Of a stretch of 56,379 bases of DNA, positions 51,514 through 56,379 are shown in pieces (within the stretch, counting starts at the first letter, position 1; every line of letters begins with the position of its first letter). Both the position numbers and the translations under genes were made by a program. This stretch comes from an uncultured Bacteroidales bacterium (GTDB taxonomy: Bacteria > Bacteroidota > Bacteroidia > Bacteroidales > UBA932). The stretch lies in the NCBI GenBank assembly GCA_946538425.1, contig CAMNGM010000002.1:1-56379 (forward strand), written 5' to 3'. Below the pieces are notes generated by a model. That model had not been told where the DNA came from. It was given only the letters and a program-made list of their open reading frames with translations, and made no database searches.

Positions 51514-51993
51514 ATGAAGAAGAAAACGACGGTGGAACTCGTCGAACAATCTGAAAAAGTGAGTTTTTATTCCATCAGTTTCCAGATGGACAGAACGACG
51601 GAGTTCGAACGGTTCCTCTCCAAGTTTGAGGAAGAAGCCGAGTTCAATGAAGACTATCAGAAGATTCTGGGGGCACTGGAGATTATCCTCGACAGAGGCG
51701 CACTGGAGCGGTATTTCCGCCCCGAAGGGGCCATACATGACAACCTTTGCGCCCTCCCCTTGGAATCGGGAAACATCCGACTATACTGCCTCCGTATCTC
51801 TGATGAAATTCTGATTCTCGGAAACGGGGACAGAAAGGCGACAAGAACATACCAGGAAGATACGCGACTGCTCGGTTACGCCCTGGACTTACAGAAATTT
51901 GACAAACTTCTCAGAGACGATCTTGACAAAGGATTCGTCACCATTGAAGAAAGGACGCTGAAATCCATTGAAGACCACGTCTACTTACTATGA
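51514..51993 (+). CDS. HigB/RelE-like toxin of a type II toxin-antitoxin pair
   Basis: The 159-residue protein contains the core FLSKFEEEAEFNEDYQKILGAL, then RYFRPEGAIHDNLCALPLESG and IRLYCLRISDEILILGNGD, a layout seen in Bacteroidales RelE/HigB-like proteins encoded just before an XRE gene. Toxins of this class usually cut mRNA on the ribosome. The C-terminal extension (LDLQKFDKLLRDDLDKGF) is longer than in typical HigB. It overlaps the antitoxin start by ATGA. Codon use is AT-richer (AGA, AAA) than its neighbours, suggesting transfer. Confidence 0.75.
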   Translation: MKKKTTVELVEQSEKVSFYSISFQMDRTTEFERFLSKFEEEAEFNEDYQKILGALEIILDRGALERYFRPEGAIHDNLCALPLESGNIRLYCLRISDEILILGNGDRKATRTYQEDTRLLGYALDLQKFDKLLRDDLDKGFVTIEERTLKSIEDHVYLL

Positions 51994-52256
51994 AACAGAA
52001 CGATCTGCTGCACAGACAATTTGAAAAGGTATCACCGGCCGTCCGACTGGAAGTGGCCTGGTCTGCTTCCATCATCGACAAGATTGACCGTATCTCACGG
52101 GAGAAAGGGATTACGCAAAGAGAACTTGCCCGAAGGATAGGCTGCAACGAAACGCAGATTTCCCGTTGGACCAAGGGGTTTCCGAACTTTACACTGAACT
52201 CCCTCGCGAAACTCTCCGATGCGCTCGGGGAAAACCTGATTCAAATCCCGGTTTAA
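51990..52256 (+). CDS. XRE-family antitoxin (HigA-like)
   Basis: The 88-residue protein has a C-terminal helix-turn-helix: KGITQRELARRIGCNETQISRWTKG with FTLNSLAKLSDALGENL. The N-terminal half (SPAVRLEVAWSASIIDKIDRI) probably binds the toxin. The toxin-first order and ATGA overlap are typical of HigBA modules. It likely represses its own promoter through the palindrome at the -10/-30 region. Confidence 0.85.
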   Translation: MKQNDLLHRQFEKVSPAVRLEVAWSASIIDKIDRISREKGITQRELARRIGCNETQISRWTKGFPNFTLNSLAKLSDALGENLIQIPV

Positions 52257-52324
52257 GGATTGGCCAGATGGCCAGTCCGCCCTTACAAGCGGCCAGACTA
52301 GCCATGAAAAGACGCTGGAAAAGG

Positions 52325-54172
52325 CTATCGGACCGTCATTTCACAGGCCGCGCAGTCGAAGTCCAGGCGGAGACGGCGGCCATTGTTGCGCAGGTACAGG
52401 GGCTCGGGACGGGTGCCGGGCTTCTGCTTCGGGCAGAGGCCCAGTTCGTGGCGGAGGCAATATTTCGTCCGCATATACTCGGCGCCCGCCCGGTGGGAGA
52501 GTTCGAAGGCGTCCTCGACGGACACGCTCCCCCGCTCCCGGAAGATCTCCCGGGCAAGGGAATTGGCGATATTGTCTTGATAGGTCAAGGCTTCCGGGGC
52601 CGGATCGGGGCGCACGACGCCGCGGCGGAGCGGCCGCATCCGCGCCGGCTGCGCATCCAGGGCGGCGGCCAGCTCGCGCCGGATTCCGTTCAGGAAGGCG
52701 GCGCCCATAAAGGGAACCGGGTCGCCCGCCTCCACCTCCGCCACGGAAAACGCATAGATCCCGGACCGCTTGGACAGCTGGGCGCGGACGGTTTCCAGCA
52801 TCCGGCCCGCCTCCCGCGCCGGCTCGAACGGCGCCGGCGCCACCACGGACGCTTCCCGGCCGTCTTCCGTCACGGCTGCGACGGACAGGGCGCCGTCTTG
52901 CAGCCGCGCCTTCAGCGTCACGCCGATCTCCCGGACCGGCCGGTCCGCCTCGAGCTTCCGCTCGAATTCCGCGTCGATGTTGCGGTACAGCCGCATTCCT
53001 TCCTTCAGGCCGGGCACTTCTTTCGAGCGGATGGTGAAGCCTTCGCAGACGTCACCCCGGAAACCGACGATGCCGCCGTCCCGGCCCACGAAGGCGAAGC
53101 CGTCGCCGTTGTGGAGCGCCAGGCCGGGGCCGGCCGGCCGGACCGTCACGGCGCCCGCCCGCAGGCGGTCCACGGTGCCGATGTACTCTCCCATCGACTT
53201 GGGGGCGTCCATCGCGGCCCACGCCCCGCGTTTTCCGTCCAGGAACAGTTCCGTATAGTCGCGGTTGAACGTCTTCCTCAAATCGGGCCGGAAACCGCCC
53301 CGGAGCGCACCGAAGGAGGCGCGGCAGTACCGGTCGGGATAGCGGCGGACAAGGGCGTCCAGCGCGTCGGAATAGGCCCGGACGACGTTCCGGACATAGG
53401 AGGCGCTCTTGAGCCGGCCTTCGATCTTGAACGAATCGGCCCCCGCCTCCGCGAGGTCCTCCAGCCGGTGGATGAGGTTGAAATCCTTCAGGGAAAGCAG
53501 GGCCTTGTTCTTCACGAGCACGCGGCCGGACGCGTCTTCCAGGTCGTAGAGGGACCGGCAGGCCTGGATGCAGGCCCCGCGGTTCGCGCTCCGGCCCGCG
53601 AGATGCTCCGACAGGTAGCACTGTCCGCTGTAGCACACGCAGAGGGCGCCGTGGACGAAACATTCGAGCTCGGCGTCGACAGCCGCCCGGATGGCGCGGA
53701 TCTGCTCCAGGGACAGCTCCCGCTCCAGGACGAGCCGGCCATAGCCGAGGCTCTCGGTCAGCCGCGCCTTCTCCGGCGTGCGGATGGCGCACTGGGTGGA
53801 GGCGTGGAGAATCATCCCCTCCGGGGCGAGCCGGGTCACGGCCGCATCCTGGACGATCAGCGCGTCCACGCCGGCCTCCTGCAGCTCAAGCAGCAGCCGC
53901 CGGGCCTGCGGAATCTCCTCCTCGTACACCAGCGTATTGAAAGTCACGTAGATGCGGACGCCGAACCGATGGGCGTAATCGCACAGCCGTCGGATGTCCG
54001 CCACGGGGTTCCCCGCCGCCTGCCGCGCGCCGAAGGCCGGGCCGGCGATATACACGGCGTCGGCCCCGCAGTCGACGGCCGCGACGCCGATGTCCGCCGT
54101 CCGGGCGGGGGCGAGGAGTTCCAAAGGACGGGGATTCCTTCGCTCCGCTCGGAATGACAGGGGAATCTGCAC
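52325..54172 (-). CDS. U32-family peptidase/hydroxylase-like protein (RlhA/YegQ type)
   Basis: About 615 residues. The U32 core runs from LELLAPARTADIGVAAVDCG, through ECFVHGALCVCYSGQCYLSEH and NRGACIQACR with the conserved Cys cluster, to SFKIEGRLKS. A C-terminal part has EYMRTKYCLRHELGLC and DFDCAACEM, likely Fe-S ligands. Members hydroxylate RNA bases (RlhA, TrhP) or are annotated as collagenase-like. The start is unclear: the track start at 54373 lies inside prmC. The options are a GTG at 54170-54172, right after the prmC stop, or a TTG at 54122-54124 directly before ELLAPA. The first includes 16 residues encoded mainly by an interspersed repeat (FRAERRNP). It is last in the PBP-ddl-prmC cluster. 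Confidence 0.85.
   Translation of the reverse strand: MQIPLSFRAERRNPRPLELLAPARTADIGVAAVDCGADAVYIAGPAFGARQAAGNPVADIRRLCDYAHRFGVRIYVTFNTLVYEEEIPQARRLLLELQEAGVDALIVQDAAVTRLAPEGMILHASTQCAIRTPEKARLTESLGYGRLVLERELSLEQIRAIRAAVDAELECFVHGALCVCYSGQCYLSEHLAGRSANRGACIQACRSLYDLEDASGRVLVKNKALLSLKDFNLIHRLEDLAEAGADSFKIEGRLKSASYVRNVVRAYSDALDALVRRYPDRYCRASFGALRGGFRPDLRKTFNRDYTELFLDGKRGAWAAMDAPKSMGEYIGTVDRLRAGAVTVRPAGPGLALHNGDGFAFVGRDGGIVGFRGDVCEGFTIRSKEVPGLKEGMRLYRNIDAEFERKLEADRPVREIGVTLKARLQDGALSVAAVTEDGREASVVAPAPFEPAREAGRMLETVRAQLSKRSGIYAFSVAEVEAGDPVPFMGAAFLNGIRRELAAALDAQPARMRPLRRGVVRPDPAPEALTYQDNIANSLAREIFRERGSVSVEDAFELSHRAGAEYMRTKYCLRHELGLCPKQKPGTRPEPLYLRNNGRRLRLDFDCAACEMTVR
54132..54159. repeat. Interspersed half-unit at the U32 start
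   Basis: GGATTCCTTCGCTCCGCTCG-GAATGAC on the plus strand is the same half-unit as elsewhere. It occupies the junction between prmC and the U32 core and is translated if the GTG start is used. Confidence 0.85.
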
Positions 54173-54173
54173 G

Positions 54174-55076
54174 TTACTTCGTATAGAAGATGAAGCGGTT
54201 CTTGTCGTAGAAGTCCTTGACGATGTCCGTCTGGGTGAAACCGGCCTCCTTGAAGACGGCCTCGGTCTCCTTGCCCAGGACTTCATTGATCTCCGTGAGA
54301 CCCTTGCCCTCGGCCGCCAGGAAACGGTCCGACCAGCGGGCGATGGCCCGGTAGAACTTGAGCGGATCCGCATCCGGCACGAACAGGGCGGAGGCCGGTT
54401 CGTAGTCCAGCACGTTCTTCCGCATCTGGCCCCGTTCGGATTCCATCACGTAGGGCGGGTTGGAGAGGATGAGGTCGAACTCGCCGAAGTTGAATTCCTG
54501 CTCCGTTTCCAGCACGTCGGCGTTGACAAAGGTGGGCGCCTGGGCGCCGGTGGCCTTCATCTCGGAGGAGAAATTCTGGCTCCGGGCCACGTCCAGGGCG
54601 CCTTCGGAGTTGTCCACGCCCACCACGCGGGCGCCCGGGACCCCCAGGGCGACCGTCCAGGCGATGTTCCCGGAACCGGTGCAGAGGTCCAGGATACGGA
54701 CCGGCTCCGCGGAGCGGCCGTACGGGATGCGGCGCTGCTTGATGCGGGCGGCGAGCTTCACCGCCTCGCGCACCAGGAGCTCCGTCTCCGGACGCGGCAC
54801 CAGCACGTTCTTGTCCACCTTGAAGATATGGCCGCAGAATTCGGTCTTGCCCACGACATACTGGATGGGCTCGCCGGCCTGGAGCCGGACCATCGCCTCG
54901 GCCAGGGGCTGCACCTTCTTCTTGTCAATCTGGTACTGCGGCTCGATGATGTGGGTATAGTTCTTCGTTCCCAGGATCTCGCTGCAAAGCTGGAGCACGA
55001 CCGCCTTCGCTTCCGCCGTAGGATAGAGGTTCTCCAAGGAGGCGACACCGTCTTTCAGGAATTCGGACAGGAGCAT
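54174..55076 (-). CDS. prmC: Release factor glutamine methyltransferase
   Basis: PrmC methylates the GGQ glutamine of release factors RF1/RF2 using SAM. The 300-residue protein has the N-terminal helical domain, then the SAM-binding LDLCTGSGNIAWTVAL near 130 and the substrate NPPY motif in DLILSNPPYVMESERGQM near 205. The C-terminal LTEINEVLGKETEAVFKEAGF completes the Rossmann fold. It starts 4 bases after the ddl stop on the minus strand. Confidence 0.94.
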   Translation of the reverse strand: MLLSEFLKDGVASLENLYPTAEAKAVVLQLCSEILGTKNYTHIIEPQYQIDKKKVQPLAEAMVRLQAGEPIQYVVGKTEFCGHIFKVDKNVLVPRPETELLVREAVKLAARIKQRRIPYGRSAEPVRILDLCTGSGNIAWTVALGVPGARVVGVDNSEGALDVARSQNFSSEMKATGAQAPTFVNADVLETEQEFNFGEFDLILSNPPYVMESERGQMRKNVLDYEPASALFVPDADPLKFYRAIARWSDRFLAAEGKGLTEINEVLGKETEAVFKEAGFTQTDIVKDFYDKNRFIFYTK

Positions 55077-55080
55077 GGGG

Positions 55081-56100
55081 TCAGGCGTTTTCGATGATCT
55101 GGGTGAGGAAGTCGGTGAAGTTGAGCCCGGCGGCGCGGACCATCTTCGGGACCAGCGAAGCGTTGGTCATCCCCGGGATGATGTTGACCTCCAGGAAATA
55201 AATCCCGTCCGGGGCGGTCAGGTAGTCCATCCGGACCAGTCCCTTGCAGCCGAGATGGCGGTAGATGCGGCGCGAGATGTCCTGGATCTGCTGCGTCAGG
55301 GCGTCGGGCACCTCGGCCGGGCAGACCTCGCGGCTGAGCCCGTTGTACTTGGCGTCATAGTCGAACCAGCCCGTCTCGGAGATGATCTCGATGATGGGGA
55401 GGGCCCGGACGCCCGTGCCGTCGTTGTAGACGGCGCAGGTGAGTTCGTGCTCGGAGGCGATGCCCTTTTCCACGAGGACCGTCTCGCCTTCCTTGAAGGC
55501 ATACTTGATGGCCGAGGGGAGGTCCTCCGCCCGGGTCACCTTGGTGATGCCGAAGCTGGAACCGCCGTTGGTGGGCTTGACGAAAAGGGGCAGGCCCAGG
55601 GCCGCGACCGTCTTCTCGGAGAAGGCGTCCACGTCCTGGCCGAGGCGGATGAAGGCGTCCGGCGCGAGCTTCACATAGTCCAGTCCCCGCAGATAGTTCT
55701 TGCAGGAGTATTTGTCGAACGCCACGGTGGTGACGAAGGCGCTGCAGGAGGAGTGCGGAATGCCCAGCATCTCGAAATAGCCCTGCAGGAGCCCGGTCTC
55801 GCCCGGCGCGCCGTGCTGCATGATGTACACGAAATCGAACTTGACCTTCTCGCCCAGCACGCGGACGGAGAAGTCGGTCTTGTCCACCTGGGGCTGGGCG
55901 CCCTCCGGGAACGGGACCCGCATCGAATTGGCCTTCCGCATCGCCACGAGCTTCCAGTCGCCGAAGCGGGCGAAAATCTCGTAGACGTCGTACTTGAACT
56001 CGTCGATCCGGGAGGCGGTGAACTCGCCGCTGCGGCAAGACACCTCCCACTCGGAAGAATCACTGCCGTAGATGACGGCGATGGATTGGTATCGGGACAT
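55081..56100 (-). CDS. ddl: D-alanine--D-alanine ligase
   Basis: The start at 56100 (MSRYQSIAVIYGSDSSEWEV) replaces the longer track start, which runs into the preceding gene. The 339-residue ATP-grasp enzyme joins two D-Ala for peptidoglycan. Landmarks are FVYIMQHGAPGETGLLQGYFEML, the ATP-binding LFVKPTNGGSSFGITKV, ETVLVEKGIASEHELTCAV, and the metal site IYFLEVNIIPGMTNASLVPK. It sits between the PBP gene (17 bases away) and prmC. VanX remnants elsewhere in the window degrade the product of this enzyme but are non-functional. Confidence 0.95.
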   Translation of the reverse strand: MSRYQSIAVIYGSDSSEWEVSCRSGEFTASRIDEFKYDVYEIFARFGDWKLVAMRKANSMRVPFPEGAQPQVDKTDFSVRVLGEKVKFDFVYIMQHGAPGETGLLQGYFEMLGIPHSSCSAFVTTVAFDKYSCKNYLRGLDYVKLAPDAFIRLGQDVDAFSEKTVAALGLPLFVKPTNGGSSFGITKVTRAEDLPSAIKYAFKEGETVLVEKGIASEHELTCAVYNDGTGVRALPIIEIISETGWFDYDAKYNGLSREVCPAEVPDALTQQIQDISRRIYRHLGCKGLVRMDYLTAPDGIYFLEVNIIPGMTNASLVPKMVRAAGLNFTDFLTQIIENA

Positions 56101-56116
56101 AGGTCGAAAAACCGTT

Positions 56117-56379
56117 TTATTCAAAATAATAATCTTCCAGCTCGGACTTCGCCGAGTCGGCTCCTTCCCCGCCGTCGCAGAACGAGACGTTCGTCCCGGC
56201 CGGGAAGGCATCGTTGGAGGAGATGCCCAGGGTGCCGTCCGCGAGGACCTTCTTCATCCAGATGCCCCAGATCGGCAGGGCCATGTTGGCGCCCTGGCCG
56301 AGCGCCGTGGAGGAGAAGTGGACATAGCGGTCCTCCGCGCCCACCCAGACGCCCGCCGTGATGGTGGGGGTGTAGCCGA
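56117..56379 (-). CDS. Class A penicillin-binding protein (PBP1A-like), C-terminal fragment
   Basis: The last 87 codons are in the window. ITAGVWVGAEDRYVHFSSTA, then LGQGANMALPIWGIWMKKVL is the end of the transpeptidase domain of bifunctional PBP1A proteins (GVWVG... GxxxALPIW). The tail is acidic and Ser-rich (SAKSELEDYYFE). The frame is open to the right edge. It crosslinks peptidoglycan in the periplasm. Its position just upstream of ddl suggests co-expression of wall synthesis genes. Confidence 0.9.
   Translation of the reverse strand, partial: GYTPTITAGVWVGAEDRYVHFSSTALGQGANMALPIWGIWMKKVLADGTLGISSNDAFPAGTNVSFCDGGEGADSAKSELEDYYFE

Noticed and set aside
52257-52324. Short GGCCAG repeats after the antitoxin
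   Set aside because: A few TGGCCAG/CGGCCAG words in 68 bp; too short and irregular to call an element or terminator.

Overview
The window reads as chromosomal DNA of a GC-rich member of Bacteroidota, most likely order Bacteroidales from a gut-type habitat. The evidence is two SusC/SusD pairs, many SPII lipoproteins, -7 boxes of the TAnnTTTG type in front of several genes, fimbrillin-like, BACON and DUF4302 lipoproteins, and a mucin- or keratan-type sulfatase/GH2/GH20 locus. No species call is possible from sequence reading alone.

Layout. (1) 1-11.2 kb is mostly core genes: a partial SUI1/YciH factor and malQ on the minus strand, then rsgA, a MATE exporter, alaS, an lptG open reading frame continuous with fmt, and thiamine pyrophosphokinase on the plus strand. 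(2) 11.2-14.2 kb is a probable electron-transfer pair: a NapH/NapG-like membrane iron-sulfur protein and a Tat-type iron-sulfur aldo/keto reductase. (3) 14.2-16.8 kb holds a fimbrillin-like lipoprotein preceded by a 47-codon ORF missing from the ORF track. (4) 17.2-25.5 kb is a RagAB-type import locus: SusC, SusD, HExxH metallohydrolase lipoprotein, DUF4302 lipoprotein, BACON lipoprotein. (5) 25.5-26.2 kb is a scar: a 3' remnant of a VanX-type dipeptidase, an AT-richer stretch, a long palindrome and tRNA-Ser(GGA). (6) 26.3-31.7 kb carries a double-ABC ATPase, a DUF3109 protein, an M16-like protein without the zinc motif, and a divergent periplasmic TPR protein.

(7) 31.8-50.1 kb is a polysaccharide utilisation locus. 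A propeller-transmembrane-AraC regulator, a GH2 beta-galactosidase and a secreted alpha/beta hydrolase run leftwards. SusC, SusD, sulfatase, GH20 hexosaminidase and two more sulfatases run rightwards as a tight operon. The shared 197-bp divergent region holds an inverted repeat plus a third copy, a good candidate operator. The enzyme set suggests a sulfated glycan with beta-galactose and N-acetylhexosamine. (8) 50.3-52.3 kb has an unknown lipoprotein and a HigBA-type toxin-antitoxin pair. (9) 52.3-56.4 kb is a minus-strand cluster reading PBP1A-like (partial), ddl, prmC, U32 peptidase.

The least ordinary signal is a short repeat family with half-unit GAGATTCCTTC-[variable GC hairpin]-TTCGGAATGAC. 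It occurs between genes, but also in-frame inside the MATE gene and the NapHG-like gene. It forms the start region of the U32 peptidase gene, and it or a diverged relative lies directly at the starts of lptG and the aldo/keto reductase gene. The LptG-Fmt continuous ORF, the kinase-less propeller regulator with its operator-like repeats, and the NapHG/Tat-AKR pair are the other main leads. All functions are inferred by reading motifs; no database search was run.
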